From Streptomyces sp. NBC_01717 (lineage in GTDB: Bacteria > Actinomycetota > Actinomycetes > Streptomycetales > Streptomycetaceae): a stretch of 64,000 nt of DNA. The stretch lies in NCBI RefSeq assembly GCF_036248255.1, contig NZ_CP109178.1:5766001-5830000 (forward strand). The letters are read 5' to 3'. A program made the position numbers and the translations under genes. The first letter of the stretch is position 1; each line of letters starts with the position of its first letter. Shown in pieces: positions 9,134-19,551 of the stretch. The notes under the pieces are model-generated. The model worked only from the letters and a program-made list of their open reading frames with translations. It did no database searches and was not told the origin of the DNA.

Positions 9134-10371
9134 CGAGCAGTTACACCCCGGCGTTCCCCCCGCCCCGTCCGGCCCCGGTGCCCGCCCGTTCCGCGCCACC
9201 GGCACCGGAGGCGTCCGCCCCGGCCGCCCCGAGGAGGCCGGGGCGCGACCGCTACCTCGACCTGCTGCGCGCCGTGGCCCTCGTCCGTGTCGTCGTCTTC
9301 CATGTCTTCGGCTGGGCCTGGCTGACGGTCGTGTTCCCCTCCATGGGCGTCATGTTCGCCCTCGCGGGTTCGCTGATGGCGCGCTCGCTGGACCGTCCCG
9401 CCCCGGCCGTCGTGCGGGCCCGGCTCCGCCGTCTGCTGCCCCCGATGTGGGCGTTCGCCGCGGTGGTCGTCCCGGTCATGTTCGTCCTCGGCTGGAAGCC
9501 CCTGAAGGAGGAGGGCATCTGGTGGTTCATCAAGCTGGGCTGCTACCTCCTCCCGGTCGGCGCCCCGCCCTACCCCTGGGAGAACGGCTCGCCGGGTGGC
9601 TTCCTGGAGGAGTCCTGGGCGGACCAGGCCGTCGGACCGCTCTGGTACATCCGTGCCTACCTCTGGTTCGTGCTCGCCTCGCCGCTGCTGCTGAGGGCCT
9701 TCCGCAGACTGCCCTGGGCGACACTGCTCGCGCCGCTCGGTCTCACCGCCGTGATCGGCACCGGACTGGTCACCGTGCCCGGGGAGACCGGCGAGGGGCT
9801 CGTCGACTTCACGGTGTTCGGCTCCTGCTGGGTCCTCGGCTTCGCCCACCACGACGGACTTCTGAAGAAGATCCCGCGCTATCTGGCGGTCTCGCTCGCC
9901 GCGTTCCTGATGGCGTTCGGACTGTGGTGGGCCGCGGGGCATCTGACGCAGGAGGGCTGGAACCTCGACGAGATCCCGCTGGCCCAGTCGGCCTGGTCGC
10001 TCGGCTTCTGCGCGATCCTGCTCCAGTACGCACCGTCCTGGCAGCAGCTCCCCGGCAGGCTGGCCCGGTGGGACAGCCTGATCACCCTCGCCAACAACCG
10101 CGCGGTGACGATCTACCTCTGGCACAACGTGCTGATCATGGCGACCTCGCCGCTCATAGACGAGCTCTGGAACATCCCCTGGGTCGGTGACCACATCGGT
10201 CCGTACATCGACTCCTCGTACGCGGTGCTGATGGTGCTCCTGGTCTGGCCGCTGCTGGCGCTGGTGATCCTCGCGGTCGGCTGGGTCGAGGACGTCGCCG
10301 CGAAGCGCAGCCCCCGGCTGTGGCCCACCGGCGCGTCCGCGAGACGGAAGAACGCACCGGCCCCGCAGTGA
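9130..10371 (+). CDS. Acyltransferase family 3 membrane protein of the mat operon
   Basis: A 413-residue protein starting at the ATG that overlaps the matB stop (ATGA). After a Pro/Ala-rich N-terminus of about 38 residues comes RDRYLDLLRAVALVRVVVFH, the family 3 acyltransferase opening with its conserved Arg and His, then about ten membrane segments. These enzymes move acyl groups (often acetyl or succinyl) onto extracellular sugars. The overlap argues strongly that it modifies the polymer made by MatB, but the acyl donor and target position cannot be read here. Confidence 0.88.
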   Translation: MTSSYTPAFPPPRPAPVPARSAPPAPEASAPAAPRRPGRDRYLDLLRAVALVRVVVFHVFGWAWLTVVFPSMGVMFALAGSLMARSLDRPAPAVVRARLRRLLPPMWAFAAVVVPVMFVLGWKPLKEEGIWWFIKLGCYLLPVGAPPYPWENGSPGGFLEESWADQAVGPLWYIRAYLWFVLASPLLLRAFRRLPWATLLAPLGLTAVIGTGLVTVPGETGEGLVDFTVFGSCWVLGFAHHDGLLKKIPRYLAVSLAAFLMAFGLWWAAGHLTQEGWNLDEIPLAQSAWSLGFCAILLQYAPSWQQLPGRLARWDSLITLANNRAVTIYLWHNVLIMATSPLIDELWNIPWVGDHIGPYIDSSYAVLMVLLVWPLLALVILAVGWVEDVAAKRSPRLWPTGASARRKNAPAPQ

Positions 10372-10382
10372 CCGGCCTTCTC

Positions 10383-10410
10383 CTCACCGGGCCGCCCCAG
10401 GCCCGGTGAG
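10383..10410 (+). terminator. Hairpin after the mat operon
   Basis: An 11-bp perfect stem CTCACCGGGCC (10383-10393) with GGCCCGGTGAG (10400-10410) and a six-base loop, 12 bases after the acyltransferase stop. It separates the mat operon from the nitrate transporter gene. Confidence 0.75.
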
Positions 10411-10516
10411 AGCAAGGTTGCCCACCGGTCACCTCGCGGCACCGCATCGAAACGCGCGCTCCCTAGCGTCGAGGCAGACGACCCGACACTCGTGGAACGC
10501 GAACCGTGGAGGCGTG

Positions 10517-11848
10517 ATGGCCGGCAGGTGGATCAAGCGGTGGGAGCCGGAGGACGAGATCTTCTGGCAGGAGAAGGGCGAGCGGATCGCCCGCCGGAAT
10601 CTGTGGTTCTCCGTGCTCTCCGAGCACATCGGGTTCTCGATCTGGACCTTGTGGTCGGTGATGGTGCTGTTCATGGGGCCGGAGTACGGGGTCGACCCGG
10701 CCGGCAAGTTCTTCCTGATCTCGACGGCGACGCTGGTCGGAGCCCTGGCCCGGGTCCCGTACACGTTCGCGGTCGCCCGGTTCGGCGGGCGGAACTGGAC
10801 GGTGATCAGCGCCCTGACCCTTCTCGTGCCGACCGTCGCCGCGTACCTGGTGATGGAGCCAGGGACCTCGTACACCACCTTCCTCGTGGTGGCCGCGCTC
10901 GCCGGGATCGGCGGCGGGAACTTCGCCTCGTCGATGACGAACATCAACGCCTTCTTCCCGCTCCGCAAGAAGGGCTGGGCGCTCGGGCTCAACGCGGGCG
11001 GCGGCAACATCGGCGTACCCGTCGTGCAGCTCGTCGGGCTGCTGGTGATCGGCACGGCGGGCGCCACCCACCCGCGGATCGTGCTCGCCGTGTACGTACC
11101 GCTGATCGTCGTGGCCGCCCTGTGCGCCGCGTCCTTCATGGACAACCTGGCACCCGTGCAGAACGACACCGGGGCCGCGAGGGACGCCGCCCGCGACCCG
11201 CACACCTGGATCATGTCGGTGCTCTACATCGGCACCTTCGGCTCCTTCATCGGCTACAGCTTCGCCTTCGGGCTGGTCCTGCAGACCCAGTTCGGCCGGA
11301 CGCCGCTGCAGGCCGCCTCGCTCACCTTCATCGGCCCGCTGCTCGGCTCGCTCATCCGGCCCGCGGGAGGGTGGCTCGCCGACCGGTACGGCGGCGCCCG
11401 GATCACCCTGTGGAACTTCGCCGCGATGGCCGCAGCGACCGGCGTCGTCGTGTACGCCTCGGGCATCGAGTCGCTCGCCGTGTTCCTCGTCGGATTCATC
11501 GCCCTCTTCGTCCTGACCGGTCTGGGCAACGGATCGACGTACAAGATGATCCCCGGCATCTTCCATGCCAAGGCGATCGCCCAGGGGCTGCGCGGCGAGG
11601 AGGCGGCGGCCCACGGGCGACGGCTCTCCGGGGCGGCCATGGGACTCATCGGCGCCGTCGGCGCGCTCGGCGGGCTCGCCATCAACCTCGCGTTCCGGCA
11701 GTCATTCCAGACCGCCGGCACGGGGACGGCGGCCTTCTGGACCTTCTTCGCCTTCTACGGCGTGTGTTTCACGGTCACTTGGGCGGTATACCTTCGCCGC
11801 GCCGCCGTCGTCCCCGCGAAGCCGCAGCTCAGTTACGCCGAGGTGTGA
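10517..11848 (+). CDS. narK: NarK-type nitrate/nitrite MFS transporter
   Basis: A 443-residue protein with about twelve membrane segments and two glycine-rich nitrate-signature-like stretches: GIGGGNFASSMTNINAFFP in the first half and GLGNGSTYKMIPGIF in the second. These motifs define the nitrate/nitrite porter family. GGAGG at 10508-10512 lies 4 bases before the ATG; an in-frame GTG directly before it (10514) would have almost no spacing, so the ATG is used. The nnaR regulator of nitrate and nitrite assimilation follows, which supports the substrate. Direction of transport (nitrate uptake, nitrite export or exchange) is not determined. Confidence 0.93.
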   Translation: MAGRWIKRWEPEDEIFWQEKGERIARRNLWFSVLSEHIGFSIWTLWSVMVLFMGPEYGVDPAGKFFLISTATLVGALARVPYTFAVARFGGRNWTVISALTLLVPTVAAYLVMEPGTSYTTFLVVAALAGIGGGNFASSMTNINAFFPLRKKGWALGLNAGGGNIGVPVVQLVGLLVIGTAGATHPRIVLAVYVPLIVVAALCAASFMDNLAPVQNDTGAARDAARDPHTWIMSVLYIGTFGSFIGYSFAFGLVLQTQFGRTPLQAASLTFIGPLLGSLIRPAGGWLADRYGGARITLWNFAAMAAATGVVVYASGIESLAVFLVGFIALFVLTGLGNGSTYKMIPGIFHAKAIAQGLRGEEAAAHGRRLSGAAMGLIGAVGALGGLAINLAFRQSFQTAGTGTAAFWTFFAFYGVCFTVTWAVYLRRAAVVPAKPQLSYAEV

Positions 11849-11974
11849 TCATGACCGTCCGGCGTCGGGACGACGTAACGGGCGGGAAATACGGGTGAAC
11901 CGAGCCTGTCACGCTTACTTGGCAGTCTCGGTCCTCCGCATCAACGAGCAGCGGGACGAGAGCCGGTAGACCAC

Positions 11975-13120
11975 ATGCGCGACGACGAACAGCACGGGCC
12001 CCTCGCGGGTTTCACGGTCGGGGTGACCGCCGCACGCCGCGCGGACGAACTCGGCACCCTGTTGCAGCGACGGGGTGCCACCGTCGTACACGCGCCCGCC
12101 CTGCGGATCGTGCCGCTCGCCGACGACAGCGAACTCCTCGCCGCCACCGAGGAACTCATCGACCAGGTTCCCGACGTGGTCGTCGCGACCACCGCGATCG
12201 GCTTCCGCGGCTGGATCGAGGCCGCCGACGGCTGGGGCATCGGCGACCGGCTGCTGGACCGGCTGCGCACGGTCGAACTGCTGGCCCGCGGACCGAAGGT
12301 GAAGGGCGCCGTCCGGGCCGCCGGGCTCACCGAGGCCTGGTCGCCCGGCTCCGAGTCCATGGCCGAGGTCCTGGACCGGCTCCTCGACGAAGGCGTCGAG
12401 GGCCGCCGCATCGCGCTCCAGCTGCACGGCGAACCACTGCCGGGCTTCGTCGAGTCGCTGCGGGCGGGCGGCGCCGAAGTCGTCGTCGTACCCGTCTACC
12501 GCTGGATGGAACCCGAGGACCTCGCCCCGCTCGACCGGCTGCTCGACGTCACGGCCGCCCGTGGCCTGGACGCGCTCACCTTCACCAGCGCCCCGGCCGC
12601 CGCCTCCTTCCTGAACCGGGCCGACAAGCGGGGGCTGCTCCCGGAGATCCTGGGCGCCCTGCAGGGCGAAGTCGTCTCGGCCTGCGTCGGCCCGGTCACC
12701 GCACTGCCGCTGCAGGCTCGCGGCATCGACACCATCCAGCCGGAACGCTTCCGGCTCGGCCCGCTCGTCCAGCTGCTCTGCCGAGAACTGCCCGGCGGCG
12801 CCCGTACGTTGCCGGTCGCCGGGCACCGGGTCGAGATCCGCGGCCACGCGGTGCTCGTCGACGACGAACTGCGCCCCGTGCCGCCCGCAGGCATGGCCCT
12901 GCTGCACAGCCTGGCCCGCCGGCCGGGCTGGGTTGTGGCCCGGGCCGACCTGCTGCGCGCGCTGCCCGGCAGCGGTACGGACGAACACGCGGTGGAGACC
13001 GCGATGGCCCGGCTGCGTACGGCACTCGGTGTGCCCCGGCTGATCCAGACGGTCGTCAAGCGCGGCTACCGGCTGGCGCTGGACCCGGCGGCTGCGGACG
13101 CCAAGTACGCGGACTCCTGA
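11975..13120 (+). CDS. nnaR: NnaR, HemD-like domain fused to winged-helix regulator
   Basis: A 381-residue protein. Residues about 10-265 match the uroporphyrinogen-III synthase fold (AGFTVGVTAARRADELGTLL start, later TFTSAPAAASFL). Residues about 285-370 form an OmpR-type winged helix (LARRPGWVVARADLLRALPG, VETAMARLRTALG). The same fusion next to narK in S. coelicolor is NnaR, an activator of nitrate/nitrite assimilation genes. The HemD part probably senses or binds a ligand rather than making haem precursors. The preceding 126-base gap should hold its promoter. Confidence 0.88.
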   Translation: MRDDEQHGPLAGFTVGVTAARRADELGTLLQRRGATVVHAPALRIVPLADDSELLAATEELIDQVPDVVVATTAIGFRGWIEAADGWGIGDRLLDRLRTVELLARGPKVKGAVRAAGLTEAWSPGSESMAEVLDRLLDEGVEGRRIALQLHGEPLPGFVESLRAGGAEVVVVPVYRWMEPEDLAPLDRLLDVTAARGLDALTFTSAPAAASFLNRADKRGLLPEILGALQGEVVSACVGPVTALPLQARGIDTIQPERFRLGPLVQLLCRELPGGARTLPVAGHRVEIRGHAVLVDDELRPVPPAGMALLHSLARRPGWVVARADLLRALPGSGTDEHAVETAMARLRTALGVPRLIQTVVKRGYRLALDPAAADAKYADS

Positions 13121-13137
13121 CGCATTACCGTGCAGGG

Positions 13138-13725
13138 ATGACCACCGACATGCACCTGCTCGGCACGGAGATACGACTCCGTCCCGCCACCATGGCCGAC
13201 GCCGCCTCTCTGGCCGATTCGCTGACCCGAAGCCGCGCGTACATGCAGCCCTGGGAACCCGTGCGTCCCGACGCCTTCTACACCGAGAAGGGGCAGCAGG
13301 AGCGCCTGGCCGGGCTGCTGGCGGACCATGAAGCGGGGCGTGGGGTGCCGTGGGTGCTCGCCGACGCCGACGACCGGGCGACGGGTGGGTTCACGCTCAC
13401 CAACATCGTGCTGGGGCCGTTCCGCAGCGCCAGTCTCGGCTACTGGGTCGATGTCGATCACGCGGGCCGGGGCCTTGCCACCGCGGCCGTGGCGCAGGTC
13501 TGCGCGGCGGCCAGGGACGTGCTGCGGCTGCACCGTGTGGAGGCCTCGACCCTGCTCGACAACGCGGCGTCACAGCGGGTGCTCGCCAAGTCCGGCTTCG
13601 AGGTGATCGGTATGGCTCCGCGCTATCTGCACATCAACGGTCGGTGGCGCGATCACCGGCTGTTCCAGCGGATCCTGCACGACGGTCCGGTCGAGGGACC
13701 GGTCGACCGGCCGTCCGCCGGCTGA
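13138..13725 (+). CDS. GNAT acetyltransferase, RimJ/RimL type
   Basis: A 195-residue protein beginning 18 bases after nnaR. It has the GNAT pattern: an N-terminal LGTEIRLRPATMADAASLAD, the central LGYWVDVDHAGRGLATAAVA acetyl-CoA loop (Q/RxxGxG/A type), and a C-terminal NAASQRVLAKSGFEVIG helix. These are the marks of the ribosomal-protein alanine acetyltransferase group, but the real acceptor is unknown. Its last 92 bases overlap the convergent acetyltransferase gene on the other strand. Confidence 0.87.
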   Translation: MTTDMHLLGTEIRLRPATMADAASLADSLTRSRAYMQPWEPVRPDAFYTEKGQQERLAGLLADHEAGRGVPWVLADADDRATGGFTLTNIVLGPFRSASLGYWVDVDHAGRGLATAAVAQVCAAARDVLRLHRVEASTLLDNAASQRVLAKSGFEVIGMAPRYLHINGRWRDHRLFQRILHDGPVEGPVDRPSAG

Positions 13726-14287
13726 CGGCCGGCCCGGACAGCCCTCGGTCCGCCTCCCGGACGTGGCGGTGCCCGTCGAGCGGCCACGGCGGGCGGGCCG
13801 GGAGGATCTCGGCGAAGGCGTACCCGCTCTTCACGGCGACCCGGCACGAGGCACGGTTGTCCTCCTGGTGGAGCAGGTCGAGCCGCCGCAGACCGTCGTC
13901 GGCGAAGGTGGTGAACGCCCAGCCGGTGAGCGCTTCGACCGCCTGTGGGGCGAGCCCGCGACCCCGGGCCCGTGCCGCTGTCCAGTAGCCGACCTCGGCC
14001 GAACCGGAGCCGGGCGCCGGGTACTTCAGCGCCACATTGCCGACCGGTCGGCCGTCGAGCTCCGTGTCGACGACGGCGAAGCTGAACCGGGTGCCGGACT
14101 CCCGGCCCTCCGTCTGGATGCGCAGCCAGCGTTCCGCGTCCGCCTCGTCCGTGATGAGATCCCGCAGCCGGTCGAGCATCGTGGGATCGCGGTAGGCCTC
14201 GACCAGCGCCGGTATGTCGTCCCGGCACCATGGCCGCAGCAGCAGGGGGCCGGCCGAGAACGCGGCCTCCCGGAGATCGTCGCTCAT
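13634..14287 (-). CDS. GNAT acetyltransferase, convergent with the preceding one
   Basis: A 217-residue protein starting at ATG 14287 (MSDDLREAAF). A GNAT domain is visible in LLLRPWCRDDIPALVEA, EVGYWTAARARGRGLAPQAV and NRASCRVAVKSGYAFAEI. The last 45 or so residues, rich in Arg and Pro, lie beyond the usual domain end and are coded opposite the end of the neighbouring acetyltransferase gene. That extension may be a stop lost by mutation and now neutral. The substrate is unknown. Confidence 0.82.
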   Translation of the reverse strand: MSDDLREAAFSAGPLLLRPWCRDDIPALVEAYRDPTMLDRLRDLITDEADAERWLRIQTEGRESGTRFSFAVVDTELDGRPVGNVALKYPAPGSGSAEVGYWTAARARGRGLAPQAVEALTGWAFTTFADDGLRRLDLLHQEDNRASCRVAVKSGYAFAEILPARPPWPLDGHRHVREADRGLSGPAVSRRTAGRPVPRPDRRAGSAGTAGDRATDR

Positions 14288-14403
14288 GTCCTCACCGTAC
14301 GGGGGGAGCCCGGCCACGACCCGGGTGGTGGGAGGGGTTCCGGGCCGGGCCGGCGACGGGCACTCTGGGTGGTGGCTCCGACCGGCAACCCCGAGGCGGT
14401 GAC

Positions 14404-15018
14404 ATGCGCATGGCGGCGGGCAAGGGCTCGTACGACTGGCGGTTCGACTCCGGGCGGCTCTGCCTGGACCTGGTGGCGACGGGGATCGGTACCTCCGGCG
14501 CCTGCGAACTGCTCGACGGGGCGGACCGGCTCGCCGACTGGCTGGTGGCCACCGGACTCGTACCGGAGGACACCCGCCTCGACGCCGTCGACGACACCTG
14601 GCTGGCCGGCTTCCGGCAGCTGCGCACAGGCGTCGACCTGTTGCTGAGCGCCGAGCTCGGCGGCCACGACGCCGACGGCGCGCTCGAACGCGTCAACGAA
14701 CTTGCCGCCGGGGCCCCGCCGGGAGTGCGGGCCGTGCGCGCCCGGAACGGTCTGCTGGTACGGGCACTGAGCGCCGACCTCGAATGCCGGGCGCTGCTGT
14801 CCGCCGTCGCCCGCGACGTCGTGGAGCTCCTGACCGACCCGGTCGCGCGGGCCGGGCTCCGCCGCTGCGAGGGCGACAACTGCCGACGGATCTACCTCGA
14901 TACGTCCCGGGGGCGGCGGCGTCGCTGGTGCTCCAGCGAGGTGTGCGGGAACCGGGAACGGGTAGCCAGGCACCGGCGTCGGGCGGCGGAGGTCACGGTG
15001 GCGGAGCTCACCTCGTAA
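14404..15018 (+). CDS. CGNR zinc-finger (ABATE domain) protein
   Basis: A 204-residue protein starting at ATG 14404. The N-terminal DWRFDSGRLCLDLVAT and the body match the ABATE domain. The C-terminus carries the CGNR zinc finger, CEGDNCRRIYLDTSRGRRRRWC then CGNRERV with four cysteines. Members are thought to be stress-linked DNA- or RNA-binding regulators; no target is known here. It ends 89 bases before sigU in the same direction and could share a message with it, but the gap leaves room for a promoter. Confidence 0.86.
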   Translation: MRMAAGKGSYDWRFDSGRLCLDLVATGIGTSGACELLDGADRLADWLVATGLVPEDTRLDAVDDTWLAGFRQLRTGVDLLLSAELGGHDADGALERVNELAAGAPPGVRAVRARNGLLVRALSADLECRALLSAVARDVVELLTDPVARAGLRRCEGDNCRRIYLDTSRGRRRRWCSSEVCGNRERVARHRRRAAEVTVAELTS

Positions 15019-15107
15019 AAAATCTCGGAGCAGCGTTGAATGGATCGGGGCCCGCCTCCGTATTCGATGGCCAAGGAGCTCTACAGGGTCTCGACCGGGA
15101 GGTTCGG

Positions 15108-15695
15108 GTGCGCAAGGATGCGGCCGTGGCCGATGACCGTCCGCACAGGGCTCGACATCGCAGTGAACCGCCCCCGTCTCCCTCCTCCGTCCCCGACGAG
15201 GAGCTGATGCGGGCGCTCTACCGCGAACACGCCGGACCGCTGCTCGCGTACGTGCTCCGCCTCGTCGCCGGCGACCGTCAGCGTGCCGAGGACGTGGTGC
15301 AGGAAACGCTCATCCGTGCCTGGAAGAACGCCGGTCAGCTCAACCGGGCGACCGGCTCTGTCCGCCCCTGGCTGGTGACGGTCGCCCGGCGCATCGTCAT
15401 CGACGGCCACCGCAGCCGGCAGGCCCGGCCGCACGAGGTCGATCCGTCGCCGCTGGAGGTCATTCCCGCGGAGGACGAGATTGACAAGGCGCTGTGGCTG
15501 ATGACGCTCTCGGATGCGCTCGAGGACTTGACCCCCGCCCATCGGGAAGCATTGGTCGAGACCTACTTCAAGGGACGTACGGTCAATGAGGCTGCCGAGG
15601 TGCTCGGCATACCCAGCGGCACGGTGCGGTCCCGGGTGTTCTACGCACTGCGCTCGATGAAGCTCGCACTCGAAGAGAGGGGGATCACGGCATGA
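15108..15695 (+). CDS. sigU: ECF RNA polymerase sigma factor SigU
   Basis: A 195-residue sigma factor. Region 2 is seen in ELMRALYREHAGPLLAYVLR and EDVVQETLIRAWKN. Region 4 is LTPAHREALVETYFKGRTVN with the helix-turn-helix EAAEVLGIPSGTVRSRVFYA. GTG 15108 is chosen because GGAGG (15098-15102) lies 5 bases upstream. The gene overlaps its anti-sigma partner by ATGA. The arrangement sigU-rsuA-helD matches S. coelicolor, where excess SigU disturbs development. Symbol by synteny. Confidence 0.85.
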   Translation: MRKDAAVADDRPHRARHRSEPPPSPSSVPDEELMRALYREHAGPLLAYVLRLVAGDRQRAEDVVQETLIRAWKNAGQLNRATGSVRPWLVTVARRIVIDGHRSRQARPHEVDPSPLEVIPAEDEIDKALWLMTLSDALEDLTPAHREALVETYFKGRTVNEAAEVLGIPSGTVRSRVFYALRSMKLALEERGITA

Positions 15696-16609
15696 GCAAC
15701 CACGAGTGGGAGCCTTTCGGGCCCCGGCCGACCGGTCCCTCCAGTCCCACCGGCCCCACAGGTCCGCGCGGCCGCCCGGGAATCCCCAGCAGTTTCGGCG
15801 GCCCCGGAGGCTTCGGCGCAGCCCACGGCCCCGGTTCCGGTGGAGCCACCGAGGGGCCGGAGCACGACGCCGCCGGGGCGTACGTCCTGGGCATCCTGGA
15901 CGAGACCGAGGCCTCCGCGTTCGAGGAGCATCTGGCCGGCTGCGCGCTCTGCGCCGCCCATCTCGACGAGTTCGCCGGCATGGAACCCATGCTCGCGATG
16001 CTCGCCGAGGCCCCCGCCGCCGTACCGGGCGCCCGCCCCGTCCCGCACGTCCCCGAGCCGCCCGCCCCCCGGGTGCTCGACCGGCTGGTCGACGAGGTCG
16101 CGACCAGACGGGCCAGGCGGCGGCGCCGCGGCATGTATCTGGTGGCGGCCGCCGCGGCGCTGATCATCGGCGGTCCGGTGGTCGCCGTCGTGACCACCGG
16201 CGGGGACAGCGGCACGAACCAGGCGGCCGACCCGCACCCCACCAGCCCCGCCGAGGACGCGTTCTTCCACCACATGACGGAGAAGGTGCATGCCACCGAT
16301 CCCGTCACCAAGGTCGACGCCACGGTCGGCACGGAGAAGAAGGCGTGGGGCACGCACGCCGTGCTGGAGCTCAACAACGTCACGGGGCCGGAGAAGTGCA
16401 GCCTGATCGCCGTCTCGAAGACCGGTGAGGAGGAGGTCGTCACCTCCTGGTCCGTACCGAAGTGGGGCTACGGCATCAAGGACTCCCCGCACCCGAACGC
16501 GAAATATCCGCTCTACGTCCACGGTGGCGCGGCGATGGACCGTGCCGACATCGACCATTTCGAGGTGCGCACATTCGACGGAAAGCGACTGGTGGACATC
16601 GACGCATAA
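15692..16609 (+). CDS. rsuA: Anti-sigma factor with zinc-binding domain (RsuA-like)
   Basis: A 305-residue protein whose ATG overlaps the sigU stop. After a Gly/Pro-rich N-terminus (about 50 residues) comes the anti-sigma zinc motif EEHLAGCALCAAHLDEF, with His-x3-Cys-x2-Cys spacing, at about residues 72-88. A membrane segment follows near 148-170 (LVAAAAALIIGGPVVAVV). The extracellular domain (about 175-305) probably senses a signal at the cell surface. Binding of SigU by the cytoplasmic domain is the expected mode. Confidence 0.85.
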   Translation: MSNHEWEPFGPRPTGPSSPTGPTGPRGRPGIPSSFGGPGGFGAAHGPGSGGATEGPEHDAAGAYVLGILDETEASAFEEHLAGCALCAAHLDEFAGMEPMLAMLAEAPAAVPGARPVPHVPEPPAPRVLDRLVDEVATRRARRRRRGMYLVAAAAALIIGGPVVAVVTTGGDSGTNQAADPHPTSPAEDAFFHHMTEKVHATDPVTKVDATVGTEKKAWGTHAVLELNNVTGPEKCSLIAVSKTGEEEVVTSWSVPKWGYGIKDSPHPNAKYPLYVHGGAAMDRADIDHFEVRTFDGKRLVDIDA

Positions 16610-16639
16610 CCGCCCGACCGGGCCCGACGCACAATCGAG

Positions 16640-16674
16640 ACCTCCCACGAGCCATATCGGTGCTCGTGGCAGGT
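16640..16674 (+). terminator. Hairpin after sigU-rsuA
   Basis: A 13-base imperfect inverted repeat, ACCTCCCACGAGC (16640-16652) against GCTCGTGGCAGGT (16662-16674) with one mismatch. It lies 30 bases after the anti-sigma stop and 65 before the helicase start, and probably ends the sigU-rsuA message. Confidence 0.65.
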
Positions 16675-16738
16675 GCGCGGCGGGGCTTCCTTCGCATAGG
16701 GTTGACGGCTGCCCAATGCACGTCAGAAGGGGGCCTCG

Positions 16739-19147
<2,409 letters not shown>

Positions 19148-19169
19148 CGGACAAGTCAACCTGCGATGC

Positions 19170-19197
19170 GGGAATCACTTATCCCGGGGACTTTGTT
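19170..19197 (+). promoter_or_regulatory. Candidate ECF-sigma promoter for the intergenic RNA
   Basis: GGGAAT at 19170-19175, 19 bases, then GTT at 19195-19197. This matches the shape of SigR-type promoters (GGAAT, 18-19 bases, GTT). It lies 22 bases after the helD stop and just before the structured RNA candidate. No TTGACA-type -35 is seen, although TAGCCT at 19197-19202 could be a weak HrdB -10. Confidence 0.45.
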
Positions 19198-19202
19198 AGC
19201 CT

Positions 19203-19350
19203 GGTGTCGGCACCGGCTCGATCCAAGCCCCCGGGCCCAACCTTCGTCGCTACGAGCGACCACTTGCCGCGAGGCGAGCATGGCGGGTCGGTGCCGCTCA
19301 AGTGAAAAAGACAGACCCGCGTCACCTTCCGGTGGCGCGGGTCTGTTTTT
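19203..19350 (+). ncRNA. Candidate structured small RNA or leader element between helD and the malic enzyme gene
   Basis: About 148 bases. A long-range helix CGGCACCG (19208-19215) with CGGTGCCG (19289-19296) encloses two clear hairpins. One is GTCGCT/AGCGAC at 19246-19260; the other is CTTGCC/GGCGAG at 19263-19278, closed by a GCGA tetraloop of GNRA type. A 16-bp terminator stem with a T-run follows. The pairing, tetraloop and terminator are seen directly. That it is a free small RNA rather than an attenuating leader of the malic enzyme gene (whose start is 202 bases further) is undecided. I recall a small RNA reported from the same gap in S. coelicolor but cannot verify it. Confidence 0.6.
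19306..19350 (+). terminator. Strong intrinsic terminator with A- and T-runs
   Basis: The stem ACAGACCCGCGTCACC (19311-19326) pairs with GGTGGCGCGGGTCTGT (19331-19346), 16 pairs with one G-T, around a TTCC loop. AAAAAG lies before it and TTTTT after. This is one of the few canonical Rho-independent terminators in the window and could work in both directions. Confidence 0.9.
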
Positions 19351-19392
19351 GTCGGTGGCCTGGTCCGGCGGTCGCGGCCGGGGCTGCCAGGG

Positions 19393-19435
19393 TTCCACCA
19401 AGAGATCAAATCTCGTATGGTGGAAAACACTTTCC
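19393..19435. promoter_or_regulatory. Nested dyad operator upstream of the malic enzyme gene
   Basis: TTCCACCA (19393-19400) pairs with TGGTGGAA (19418-19425). Inside it GAGAT (19402-19406) pairs with ATCTC (19410-19414). The right arm runs into a second dyad GGAAA-ACAC-TTTCC (19422-19435). The block is AT-richer than its surroundings and sits 130-160 bases before the malic enzyme start, as expected for a repressor or activator site. The protein that binds it is not known; an IclR- or GntR-type regulator is a guess. Confidence 0.55.
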
Positions 19436-19551
19436 GAAGAGTGGCAGTCATTACCGGCTACCGGCCAGTAGGTGCGAACATCGGGAAGCGTGTCCGAGGC
19501 GAGCGCCCCGGCCGCGCAGCAATGAAGCTAGGGAAAGCGAAGGACTCGGCC

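Noticed and set aside
7001..9205. A 734-codon antisense frame opposite matB
   Set aside because: It lies fully opposite a gene with two clear enzyme domains; its Asp/Gly/Val/His-rich composition is typical of shadow frames.
16681..16710. GGGGCTT upstream of helD as a rifamycin-associated element
   Set aside because: Only one half of the expected inverted repeat is present; the matching AAGCCCC arm is missing.
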